Source: Actinomadura luteofluorescens | GTDB lineage: Bacteria; Actinomycetota; Actinomycetes; Streptosporangiales; Streptosporangiaceae | Direction of reading: 5' to 3' | NCBI RefSeq assembly: GCF_013409365.1 | Contig: NZ_JACCBA010000001.1 | Coordinates: 6,386,001 to 6,450,000, forward strand | DNA: 64,000 bases | In this document: in pieces, positions 24,198-32,082 of the stretch | Position numbering within the stretch: position 1 is the first letter of the stretch | Layout of the letters: each line of letters opens with the position of its first letter | Notes under the pieces: generated by a model | Told to the model about the DNA's origin: nothing | Databases searched by the model: none | The model's input: the letters and a program-made list of their open reading frames with translations, nothing else | Program-made: the position numbers and the translations under genes

Positions 24198-24827
24198 ATG
24201 CGACGACTTCTCACGTTCGCGCTCCCCGCCGCCCTGAGCGCGGCCCTGCTCGGCACGGCGGCCGCGCCCGCGTCCGCGACGCCGCCCAACATCCCGTCCG
24301 CGTCCACGGCCGCGAGCCGCCTCGCCACCCTCACCGTGGCCGCCGAGTCGCACGGGAGCACCTACGACCGCGACCTGTTCCCGCACTGGATCACCATCTC
24401 CGGGACGTGCAACACCCGCGAGACCGTGCTCAAGCGGGACGGCACGAACGTCACCACCGACTCCGCGTGCGCCGCGACGTCCGGCAGCTGGTACTCGCCC
24501 TACGACGGGGCCACCTGGAAGCTGGCGTCCGACCTCGACATCGACCACATGGTCCCGCTCGCCGAGGCGTGGGCGTCCGGCGCCTGGTCCTGGACGACGT
24601 CCCGCCGCCAGTCGTTCGCCAACGACCTCGGCGGCCCGCAGCTGTGGGCCGTCACCGACAACGTCAACCAGGCGAAGAGCGACAAGGACCCGGCCGAGTG
24701 GCAGCCGTCGGTCACCTCCTTCCGCTGCACCTACGCCCGCGCCTGGATCCAGGTGAAGTGGTACTGGGGCCTGACCGTGGACAGTGCGGAGAAGAGCGCG
24801 CTCAACACGATGCTCGGCAGCTGCTGA
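24198..24827 (+). CDS. Secreted HNH-family endonuclease
   Basis: A 209-residue protein with a Sec signal peptide (MRRLLTFALPAALSAALLG, cleavage after ASA at about 34). The mature domain contains DIDHMVPLAEAWASGA, which is the beta-beta-alpha-metal His-Asp-His core of DUF1524/HNH secreted nucleases, followed by FANDLGGPQLWAV and the Asn-x-x-K-x-x-D motif (NQAKSDKDPAEW). Cysteine pairs suggest disulphides. It probably degrades extracellular nucleic acid for nutrition or competition. The ATG was chosen because it gives the signal peptide and follows GGAAAGG. Confidence 0.88.
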   Translation: MRRLLTFALPAALSAALLGTAAAPASATPPNIPSASTAASRLATLTVAAESHGSTYDRDLFPHWITISGTCNTRETVLKRDGTNVTTDSACAATSGSWYSPYDGATWKLASDLDIDHMVPLAEAWASGAWSWTTSRRQSFANDLGGPQLWAVTDNVNQAKSDKDPAEWQPSVTSFRCTYARAWIQVKWYWGLTVDSAEKSALNTMLGSC

Positions 24828-24836
24828 CCGACCCCG

Positions 24837-24870
24837 CCGGCGCCCGCGAGGACCTCCTCGCGGGCGCCGG
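24837..24870. terminator. Bidirectional 16-base-stem terminator
   Basis: The arms CCGGCGCCCGCGAGGA and TCCTCGCGGGCGCCGG pair perfectly around two bases, midway between the stops of the convergent nuclease and kinase genes. There is no T-run, as is common in high-GC actinomycetes. Confidence 0.75.
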
Positions 24871-24884
24871 TGCGGCCAGGGCCC

Positions 24885-25817
24885 TCAGCCCGCCCGGTGG
24901 CGCAGGAGGGCGGTGGCGATGGCGACCTGGGCGGGGTGCAGCGCCGTCTCGCCGTCCTCGACGTCCCACAGCGCGTTCTGCAGGACGCGGCCGAGCGTCC
25001 AGCCGGTCGCCCGCTGCCGGTCCAGGCGGAGCGCATCGGTCAGGAGATCGAAACGGCGCAGGACCGCCCGGGTCACGTCGCCGCTCGCGACGACCTCGTC
25101 CCACCGGTTGTCCAGCGCCGGCAGCAGGTCGAAGCCGGGGTCGCCGGCGAGGGGCTTGGGGTCGATGGCCAGCCACGGCTCCCGCTCCGCGGCGAGGACG
25201 TTGTCGTAGTGCAGGTCCCAGTGCAGCAGCCGGTCGCCGGGTTCGCCGACGAGTTCGGCGACGGCGGACGCGCACGTCCGCACCAGCCGCCGGTCGGCCG
25301 GGTCGGCCAGCGCGGGCACGGCCCCGGGAACCTGGTCGAGCATGTCGGCGGCGATGTCGGCCAGACGGCGCAGCCCCTCGGGCGCTCGCACCGCGACCAG
25401 GCGCTCCAGCAGCCCGGCCAGGACGCCCATCGCGGTGTCGTCGTCGGCCACGGACGACAGCGGCCGGGCCGCGTCCAGGCGTTCGAGCAGCATCGTTCCG
25501 GTGTCAGGGTCGTGGTCGAGCAGGCGCACCGACCCGTCGCCGTCCCACACGCGCAGGCCGACCGGTTCGGTGGCGTGCTCGTCGGTGACCGGCTGGAGCT
25601 TGAGCGCGGCCGGCGTGCCGTCCGCGCGGGTCACCGGCAGCACGAGCGAGGCCATGCCGTGCCGTCCCGGACCGTCCGGGCGCAGCGCCCAGCGGTCCAG
25701 GAAGGCGGCGGCGAGGTCGGGCAGCGCGGCGATCCAGGCGCGGCCGGACGCGCCGAAGTGCTTGCTGTGGGAGGCGGCGAGCGCCTCGGGAACGTCGATG
25801 CGGATCGACGTGGACAT
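24885..25817 (-). CDS. APH(6)/hydroxyurea-type antibiotic kinase
   Basis: A 310-residue protein of the aminoglycoside/hydroxyurea resistance kinase family. ALKLQPVTDEHATEP holds the ATP-anchoring lysine. LLHWDLHYDNVLA is the Brenner-type catalytic loop, and WLAIDPKPLAGDPGFDLLP the metal-binding Asp. Members include streptomycin 6-kinase, but many are housekeeping sugar or metabolite kinases, so the substrate is uncertain. The ribosome-binding site is locked in a perfect 14-base-arm hairpin (next entry), which suggests inducible translation as in some resistance genes. Confidence 0.85.
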   Translation of the reverse strand: MSTSIRIDVPEALAASHSKHFGASGRAWIAALPDLAAAFLDRWALRPDGPGRHGMASLVLPVTRADGTPAALKLQPVTDEHATEPVGLRVWDGDGSVRLLDHDPDTGTMLLERLDAARPLSSVADDDTAMGVLAGLLERLVAVRAPEGLRRLADIAADMLDQVPGAVPALADPADRRLVRTCASAVAELVGEPGDRLLHWDLHYDNVLAAEREPWLAIDPKPLAGDPGFDLLPALDNRWDEVVASGDVTRAVLRRFDLLTDALRLDRQRATGWTLGRVLQNALWDVEDGETALHPAQVAIATALLRHRAG

Positions 25818-25820
25818 GGT

Positions 25821-25872
25821 GACGTCTCCTTCGTTGGCTCCGGTTTCGGTCGCGTGTCACGAAGGAGACGTC
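25821..25872 (-). promoter_or_regulatory. Leader hairpin sequestering the kinase ribosome-binding site
   Basis: The 14-base arms GACGTCTCCTTCGT (25821-25834) and ACGAAGGAGACGTC (25859-25872) are perfect inverse complements with a 24-base spacer. In the kinase mRNA the second arm carries AAGGAG and ends three bases before the ATG, so the fold masks initiation. This resembles translational attenuators of resistance genes. A short leader frame crosses the hairpin, but I cannot show that it is translated. Confidence 0.6.
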
Positions 25873-25927
25873 GGCGGTGCCCGGCTCGCGGGCAGGGGTC
25901 AACGCATGCCCCGAAGTCTACCGATCT

Positions 25928-27520
25928 TTACGACGGCGCGGTCTCGGCGGCACGCCACATCCGCAGGTAGGTCTCCGCGCCGCGCGCCATGTCCTCGGTG
26001 ATCTCCGGTCCGCCGACCGCGCGGAGGTCGGCGAGCCAGTCAGGGACGAGGCCGTAGTTCGCGACGCCCTCGGTGCCCAGGTCCCAGGTGCGCTGCCCGG
26101 TGCGGAGCCGGTCGAGCTTCACCGCGGGGTCGATCGGCGAGGTGAAGGGGTACCGCAGCGGGCCCGCGGCCCCGCCCGTGCGGGGCTCCGGAAGCGCGCC
26201 CATGCCGTTGGCGTCGAGCCCGTACCCGTAGCCGAACGGGCGGGCGGGGTCGCGCTGGGCCTTGTTGCGCCGCCACTCGGCGGTGAAGCGGTCGGCCGCG
26301 CTGCCGTACCCGGCCACCATGCCGCCGAGCCGGTAGACGCGGGGCAGGTAGGTCGCGTCCATCCAGCTGTGGGACGAGATGACGCCGGGGTACCGCGCGG
26401 CCTCCAGGAGGCCGAGGGCCTGCCCGGCGGCCTTGGCGCTCATGTGGTCGACCTCGACGATCATGTGCCGCTTCATCATCCCCTGGATCATGTAGGCGCC
26501 GAGGTCGCTGAGCCCCCGGACGTTGCAGTGCGGGGCGCTCGGATAGATCGGCAGCGTGATCCCCGCCAGCCCGAGCAGCTTCAGGATCGGTTGCAGGGCG
26601 TCGCCGACCTCGCCCGCCGGGGCGATCGTGTTGTCGTGGGCGGGTCCGGTGCACGTCTCGGCCTGCCAGAACCGCCCGGTGCCGAGGAAGTTGGCGAGGT
26701 TCACGAACGCGCCCGCCACGCCGCCGTCGTACCGCACGCCGCACAGCGCGTTGTCGTACTTGTGGCACACGAACATCGAGGCCACGCCGAGGCTCCGCGC
26801 CTCGTCCAGCCCCCGGTCGATGTCGGCGCGGGTGCAGGCCGGGGCGCCGCCCACCAGCCGGCAGCCGAACGGCTCGGAGGTCTCGATGCCGAGGACGACG
26901 GCGAGCTTGCCGTCCTCGATGACCTGCCGGGCCTGCGCCGAGTCGCGCACGATCCGGAACCAGCCCTTGCCGGAGCCGCCGCTGCGCTCGTCGATGAAGC
27001 TCTGCATCTCCCGCATCCGCTGCGCCTGGACGCGGATCGAGGCCATCTCGTCGCAGGCCGTGCGCTTGAGCGGATAGATCTCGCAGAGCTGCCGGTTGTC
27101 CACCAGATGGTTGACGAGGACGCGCTGCCCGGCCCGCCAGGACCGCTCCAGCCACTCGTAGTAGACCTGCTGGTGGGTGCGGGAGTCGTAGGCGGGCCAG
27201 TCCTTGAACGTCGGCCAGCCCGTCGGGTCGTGGGTCCCGAACGGGGTGCCGTACCTGAGGAAGTTCTCCCACCAGGCGAGCACGCCGTTGCCGGCGTGGT
27301 CGGGGCAGTCGCGGAGCGCCTCCTCGATGCCGTCCGGGTCGAACGGCTTGCCGCACATGAGCGCGCCGCCGAACGCCTCGTACGCCATCAGGTGGCTGTG
27401 GGCGTCGATGTAGCCGCGCACCTCGGGCGGCTCGCCCTCCGCTTGCGCGCGGGGGACGGACAGGAGGGCGAGCAGGAGAACGAGAAGGATCGGAACGCAG
27501 GCGGCACGGCGGACGGGCAT
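25928..27520 (-). CDS. Secreted amidohydrolase/renal-dipeptidase-like protein
   Basis: A 530-residue exported protein with a signal peptide (VPILLVLLLALLSVPRAQA). The mature part starts GYIDAHSHLMAYEAFGG, where His-x-His is the first metal motif of the amidohydrolase superfamily. MIVEVDHMSAKAAGQAL and GVISSHSWMDA supply later His/Asp candidates, resembling membrane dipeptidase (M19) folds but longer. It has several cysteines. Related actinobacterial proteins are annotated as secreted hydrolases of unknown substrate. It is monocistronic; a TGTGA-N7-TCACA element lies 66-84 bases upstream of the start. Confidence 0.78.
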   Translation of the reverse strand: MPVRRAACVPILLVLLLALLSVPRAQAEGEPPEVRGYIDAHSHLMAYEAFGGALMCGKPFDPDGIEEALRDCPDHAGNGVLAWWENFLRYGTPFGTHDPTGWPTFKDWPAYDSRTHQQVYYEWLERSWRAGQRVLVNHLVDNRQLCEIYPLKRTACDEMASIRVQAQRMREMQSFIDERSGGSGKGWFRIVRDSAQARQVIEDGKLAVVLGIETSEPFGCRLVGGAPACTRADIDRGLDEARSLGVASMFVCHKYDNALCGVRYDGGVAGAFVNLANFLGTGRFWQAETCTGPAHDNTIAPAGEVGDALQPILKLLGLAGITLPIYPSAPHCNVRGLSDLGAYMIQGMMKRHMIVEVDHMSAKAAGQALGLLEAARYPGVISSHSWMDATYLPRVYRLGGMVAGYGSAADRFTAEWRRNKAQRDPARPFGYGYGLDANGMGALPEPRTGGAAGPLRYPFTSPIDPAVKLDRLRTGQRTWDLGTEGVANYGLVPDWLADLRAVGGPEITEDMARGAETYLRMWRAAETAPS

Positions 27521-27585
27521 GGGGCACCTCGGCCGGGGGGAGACGTCCAGTGGCTCTCAGCCGAGTGAAACACCGATCCGAGTAA

Positions 27586-27604
27586 ATGTGAATAGTCCTC
27601 ACAT
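27586..27604. promoter_or_regulatory. ATGTGA-N7-TCACAT inverted repeat
   Basis: Six-base arms ATGTGA and TCACAT flank ATAGTCC, upstream of the secreted hydrolase gene in an AT-rich patch. CRP-type sites are TGTGA-N6-TCACA; the spacer here is one longer, so a GntR- or Crp-like regulator is possible but unproven. Confidence 0.4.
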
Positions 27605-27608
27605 CATC

Positions 27609-27637
27609 GCCGGTCAGCCCGGGTGCCCCGGGCCGGC
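27609..27637 (-). terminator. Hairpin after the Ser/Thr kinase gene
   Basis: CCCGGG-TGC-CCCGGG forms the top of a stem continued by GCCGG/CCGGC with a four-base bulge, 15 bases beyond the kinase stop. No T-run is present. Confidence 0.45.
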
Positions 27638-27651
27638 GAGCTGCGCGACGG

Positions 27652-29445
27652 CTAGCGGCACACCCTCTTCACGACCTTGCCGTCCCTCTCGTAGGTCTTG
27701 CACGTGCGCCCGCCGCCGCCCGGCCTCGCGGTCGCGGGCCCGGTACCGGTAGGCGACGGCGCCGTGGCGGGCAGGACGGTGATCACCGGCAGGGTGCCCT
27801 GCGCGTAGGCGCCCAGGGCCTGCGGGGAGTACCGGCGGCCCCTGACCTCCAGGCTGGTGATCGCCGGTGGCGAGAACGGGATCACCAGGTAGCGCCCCGG
27901 CCGCAGCCTGCCGTTCGAGGGCACGGTGACGGTGTAGGTGGTGGTGAACTCGCCGACCCGCCAGCCGCCGGGCGCCGCCCCGTCCCGCTGCGGGCCCGGG
28001 GTCGACCGGCCGGGGACCCACAGCGGCGCGGGGCCGGTGGGCAGCGTCCCCTCGGCGCCCGCCGCCACGGGGTAGAACGAGAGGCGCCCGTCCACCGGGG
28101 TGGCGCCGAACCGGCCGGAATGCTCGCCGGGAGGGTTGCGGGACTTGGCCGTCGCCACGAGGGAGACCCGCGTCCCAGGGGTCGCCCTGGCGGGCGTGAC
28201 CGAGAAGTCGTAGGCGAAGCTCGGCCCCTGTGAGGTCCCGTAAGGCCGGCCGTTGCGGATCCCGAGCCGGAGCTGTCCCGTCGCCTTGCCGCCGACGGTC
28301 GTCGGGGCCGGTGCCGGGGTCGCGCCGCCCGAGCGGGGGCTCGCGCCGGTGTGCGTCGTGCCGCCCGCCTTGTGCTCGCGCAGGACGAGCCCTCCGGCGG
28401 TGAGCACGGCCCCGGTGGCGAGCGCCGCTCCGACGACAGCGATCTTGCTGCTGCTCACCTGGCGGAGGAGGCCCTTGCTGTGCCGCGCCGCGTCCGCCCC
28501 CTGAGTGGCCACGGTCTGCTGCACGGACGTCGTCCCGGGCGCCGCGTCCGGGCCGGCGAAGGAGCCCAGCATCGCCAGAGGTGCGGCGGACGCGAGCGCC
28601 GCGACCGCCACGGCCAGCGCGCGGACGCCGCGCTGCTCCCAGTCCGGCCCGTAGGCCGCCACGGCGGTGCGCTCCAGTTCGGCGACGAACTCGCCGGCGT
28701 TCCACAGGCGCTGCCCCGGGTTCTTGGCCAGCCCGCGCGCCAGCATGGGACGCACCGGCTCCGGCACGCTCTCCAGCGGGACCGGCGTGTTGAGGTGCTG
28801 CGCCATGAGCTGCGCCGTGCTGCCGCCCCTGTAGGGCCTGGCGCCGGTGAGGCATTCGAAGAAGACGCAGCTCGCCGCGTAGATGTCGGTCGCGGGGGAG
28901 GCGGGCTCGCCCTGCCACTGCTCCGGCGCCATGTAGGCGGGCGTGCCCGCGCGGGAGCTCTGGCCCGTCAGGACGGCGATCCCGAAGTCGATGAGCTTGC
29001 TGGCGCCCTCCGGCTGGACGACCACGTTCGCCGGCTTGTAGTCCCGGTGCACCACCCCGACCGCGTGGGCCGCCGCGAGCCCGAGCAGCGAACCCTTGAG
29101 CACGGTGAGCGCGGCCTCCGGCGCGAGCCCCCCGTCTCCGTGTCGGTCCAGTACCGCACGGAGCGACGTGCCGGTGACGGCCTCCATCACGATGGCGGCG
29201 CCGCCCGGCCCCTCCACGTACCGGTACAGGCGCGCGACGTGCGGGTTCGCGACCCTGGCGAGCGTCTCCGCCTCCCGCCGGAAGACCGCCAGGCTCGCCT
29301 CGTCGGCCTGCGGCGCGGGCGCCAGGTACTTGATCGCCACCAGTGCGCCGTTCCCGCCCCTCGGCTCGGCCAGCACGACCCGCCCCTGGGCCCCCGACCC
29401 CAGCTCCCTGATCTCGTCGAACCCGTCGACCCGCCACTCGTTCAT
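27652..29445 (-). CDS. Membrane-anchored eukaryotic-type Ser/Thr protein kinase
   Basis: A 597-residue protein with an N-terminal kinase domain: Gly-rich loop GSGAQGRV (16-23), Lys-39, catalytic loop HRDYKPAN (133-140; Tyr replaces the usual Leu), DFG (153-155), GTPAYMAPEQ with APE at 173. Hydrophobic segments near 290-315 and 345-370 anchor it. The C-terminal half is Thr/Pro-rich and contains an extracellular-looking beta domain (RLGIRNGRPYGTSQGPSFAY) and a Cys-containing tail. The ATG at 29445 follows GGAGG by six bases. Such kinases sense envelope signals; its partners are unknown. It is divergent from fadD3. Confidence 0.88.
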   Translation of the reverse strand: MNEWRVDGFDEIRELGSGAQGRVVLAEPRGGNGALVAIKYLAPAPQADEASLAVFRREAETLARVANPHVARLYRYVEGPGGAAIVMEAVTGTSLRAVLDRHGDGGLAPEAALTVLKGSLLGLAAAHAVGVVHRDYKPANVVVQPEGASKLIDFGIAVLTGQSSRAGTPAYMAPEQWQGEPASPATDIYAASCVFFECLTGARPYRGGSTAQLMAQHLNTPVPLESVPEPVRPMLARGLAKNPGQRLWNAGEFVAELERTAVAAYGPDWEQRGVRALAVAVAALASAAPLAMLGSFAGPDAAPGTTSVQQTVATQGADAARHSKGLLRQVSSSKIAVVGAALATGAVLTAGGLVLREHKAGGTTHTGASPRSGGATPAPAPTTVGGKATGQLRLGIRNGRPYGTSQGPSFAYDFSVTPARATPGTRVSLVATAKSRNPPGEHSGRFGATPVDGRLSFYPVAAGAEGTLPTGPAPLWVPGRSTPGPQRDGAAPGGWRVGEFTTTYTVTVPSNGRLRPGRYLVIPFSPPAITSLEVRGRRYSPQALGAYAQGTLPVITVLPATAPSPTGTGPATARPGGGGRTCKTYERDGKVVKRVCR

Positions 29446-29623
29446 CGAAGCCTCCGGCCCCCGCGCCGCACTTCGCGACCGGATACGCAGTTCACGGAAA
29501 GGTAGTGGACACACCCGGTTGATCTAGACGCGCCTACACCCTCGTTTGTTGGGACGAGACGGATGTACCGGTCACCGGGACGCCGGGGGCCGGGCAGGGG
29601 CGGGGCCGGGATGATGAGGGTTC

Positions 29624-31183
29624 ATGAACGAGCTGACGATCCCGGAACTGGTGGCGCGGGCGGCGAACGAGTTTCCGGACGCGGAGGCGGTCGTGGACGG
29701 CGACGTCCGGATCACCTACGCCGAGCTGCGGGAGCAGGTCCGTGAGGCGACGGGCGCGTTCGCGGGGGCCGGCGTCGAGCCGGGGGACCGCATCGCCATC
29801 TGGGCGCCGAACGGCCTGCGCTGGATCGTCACCGTGCTCGGCGCGCTCGGCGCGGGCGCGACGCTCGTCCCGCTCAACACCCGCTACAAGGGCGACGAGG
29901 CGCGGTGGCCGCTCTCCAGGTCCGGGGCGAAGATCCTCTTCGTGGAGGACGGGTTCCTCGGCATCGACTACCCCGCCATGCTCGGCGTGGACGGATCCGG
30001 CGTCCCCGGGCTGCCCGCGCTGCGGACGGTCGTCACGTTCAACGGCCCCGCGCGCCCGGGGGTGATCTCCTGGGACGACTTCACCGCCGCGGCCGTCTCC
30101 CCGGACGAGGCCGACGCGCGCGCGGCGGCCGTCCGTCCCGAGACCGTCGCCGACATCCTGTTCACGTCCGGGACGACCGGCAGGCCCAAGGGCGCCGTCG
30201 TCACCCACGAGCAGAACGTCCTCACCTACCGGGCGTGGACGGGCCGCACCGGCGTGCGGGCCGGCGACCGCTACCTCATCGTCAACCCGATGTTCCACAC
30301 GTTCGGCTACAAGGCGGGCGTGCTGGCGTGCGTGATGCGGGGCGCCACGATGGTGCTGCAACGCACGTTCGACGTCCCGGAGACGCTGCGGCTGATCGAG
30401 CAGGAGAAGATCACCGTCCTGCCGGGGCCGCCGACCGTCTACACCGCGCTGCTGCACGCCCCCGGCCGGGACGAGCACGACCTGTCGAGCCTCCGGCTCG
30501 CCGTGACGGGCGCGGGGGACGTGCCCGTCGCGCTGGTGCGGCGCATCAAGGACGAGCTGTTCCCGCAGGTGGTGACCGCGTACGGGCTGACCGAATCGTC
30601 CGGGACGGTCACGGCCTGCTCGGTGGACGACGACGACGAGACCATCGCCACCACGTCCGGCCGGCCCATCCCGGACGTCGAGGTCGCGATCGTCGACGGC
30701 GAGGGCGGGCCCGTCCCGGCCGGGACCGACGGCAGGATCCTCGTCCGCGGCTACAACGTCATGAAGGGCTACCTGGACGACCCGGAGGCGACCGCCGAGG
30801 CGGTCCGCGACGGCTGGCTCGACACCGGCGACCGCGGGCGCCTCGACGAGCGCGGCAACCTCACCATCACCGGGCGCACCAAGGAGATGTTCGTCGTCGG
30901 CGGTTTCAACGTCTACCCGGCCGAGGTCGAGAACGCCCTCGCCCGCCACGACGCCGTCGCCGAGTCGGGCGTCGTCGGCGTCCCGGACGCGCGGATGGGC
31001 GAGGTGGGGCGCGCCTACGTCCGGCTCCGCCCCGGCAGGACGGCCACGCAGGAGGAGCTGGTCGCGCACTGCCGGGAGCGGCTCGCGAACTTCAAGGTCC
31101 CCCGGGAGGTCGTCTTCGTGGACGACCTCCCGAAGACCGCGTCCGGCAAGATCTGGCGCGTGAAGCTCAAGGAGCGCCTCTAG
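29624..31183 (+). CDS. fadD3: Acyl-CoA synthetase FadD3-like (HIP-CoA ligase)
   Basis: A 519-residue ANL ligase. It has motif A ILFTSGTTGRPKGAVVTHEQN near 186, MFHTFGYKAG near 224, YGLTESSGT near 322, TGRTKEMFVVGGFNVYPAEVE near 418 and the terminal TASGKIWR lysine. The sequence and length agree with FadD3, which activates 3aα-H-4α(3'-propanoate)-7aβ-methylhexahydro-1,5-indanedione (HIP) to start breakdown of steroid C and D rings. Support comes from the convergent IpdE1/IpdE2-like dehydrogenases that act next. The stop codons of fadD3 and ipdE2 share the palindrome CTAG. Confidence 0.85.
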   Translation: MNELTIPELVARAANEFPDAEAVVDGDVRITYAELREQVREATGAFAGAGVEPGDRIAIWAPNGLRWIVTVLGALGAGATLVPLNTRYKGDEARWPLSRSGAKILFVEDGFLGIDYPAMLGVDGSGVPGLPALRTVVTFNGPARPGVISWDDFTAAAVSPDEADARAAAVRPETVADILFTSGTTGRPKGAVVTHEQNVLTYRAWTGRTGVRAGDRYLIVNPMFHTFGYKAGVLACVMRGATMVLQRTFDVPETLRLIEQEKITVLPGPPTVYTALLHAPGRDEHDLSSLRLAVTGAGDVPVALVRRIKDELFPQVVTAYGLTESSGTVTACSVDDDDETIATTSGRPIPDVEVAIVDGEGGPVPAGTDGRILVRGYNVMKGYLDDPEATAEAVRDGWLDTGDRGRLDERGNLTITGRTKEMFVVGGFNVYPAEVENALARHDAVAESGVVGVPDARMGEVGRAYVRLRPGRTATQEELVAHCRERLANFKVPREVVFVDDLPKTASGKIWRVKLKERL

Positions 31184-32082
31184 AGGGCGGCGACGACCCG
31201 GGCCCTGTGCTCGGACACGGTGCCCCACGCCGAGTACAGGGCCCGCGCCTTGCGGATCCACAGCGACGGGTCGTACTCGTCGGTGTAGCCGATCGCGCCG
31301 TGCACCTGGAGCGCGGTCTTGGCCATCCCGTAGGCCGCCTCGGACGCGGCGACCTTCGCGGCGGACACGTCCCGCGCGAAGTCGGGCGTCCCGTACGCCA
31401 GCGCCGCCCCGTACACCAGCGGCCGGGCGAACTCCAGCTCGACCAGCGCGCTCGCCAGATGGTGCTTGATCGCCTGGTACTCGCCGATCGGGCGGCCGAA
31501 CTGCTGCCGCGTCCTGGCGTACTCGACCGACACCTCCAGCAGCGCCTGCCCGAGCCCCACCTGCTGCGCCGCGCACAGCAGCACGCCGAAGTCGGTGAAC
31601 CCCGCCCCCTCCGGGACGCGGAACAGCCGCCGCGCCGGGTCGAGCGACGTCACGGGCTCCCCGGTCGCCTCGCGCTCGACGCCGTCGGCGGTGAGCACCA
31701 GGTCGGCGACGTCGGCGTCCAGCGCGTGCGGGACGGCGAGCGTCACGACCGCCTCGCCCTCGGCGATGCGCGGCAGCCACGGCGACTCGCCCAGCAGCAC
31801 CGCGGCGGCGAGCGTCTCCACGTAGGGGCCCGGCGCGGCGGCCCGCCCCAGCTCCTCGGCGGCGACGGCCAGCTCCACCGGCAGCAGCCCGGCGCCGCCC
31901 GCCTCCTCCGGGACGGCCACCGCGAACGCCCCGGCCTCGGCGACCGCCGACCACAGCGCGCGGCCCGGCCCGGCGTCCCCGGCCGCCCAGGCGCGGGCCG
32001 CCTCGGCGGTGCCGGGGCCGCCCAGCAGCTTGCGCAGCGTCTCGCCGAACATCCGCTGCTCGGCGGAGAGAACGAACTTCAC
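31180..32082 (-). CDS. ipdE2: Acyl-CoA dehydrogenase subunit, IpdE2-like
   Basis: A 300-residue degenerate acyl-CoA dehydrogenase. It retains ARTRQQFGRPIGEYQAIKHHL and LQVHGAIGYTDEYDPSLWIR but has a shortened central domain, as in the IpdE2 (FadE33) partner of the IpdE1-IpdE2 heterotetramer that dehydrogenates HIP-derived CoA esters. A GTG overlaps the upstream ipdE1 stop as GTGA, fixing this start; the longer open frame upstream is a shadow. The stop overlaps fadD3 tail to tail. Confidence 0.83.
   Translation of the reverse strand: MKFVLSAEQRMFGETLRKLLGGPGTAEAARAWAAGDAGPGRALWSAVAEAGAFAVAVPEEAGGAGLLPVELAVAAEELGRAAAPGPYVETLAAAVLLGESPWLPRIAEGEAVVTLAVPHALDADVADLVLTADGVEREATGEPVTSLDPARRLFRVPEGAGFTDFGVLLCAAQQVGLGQALLEVSVEYARTRQQFGRPIGEYQAIKHHLASALVELEFARPLVYGAALAYGTPDFARDVSAAKVAASEAAYGMAKTALQVHGAIGYTDEYDPSLWIRKARALYSAWGTVSEHRARVVAAL

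Noticed and set aside
25877..27568. Plus-strand 563-residue frame with a GTG after AAGGAG
   Set aside because: It is antisense to the signal-peptide-bearing hydrolase and its composition is that of a shadow frame; the AAGGAG belongs to the leader inverted repeat.
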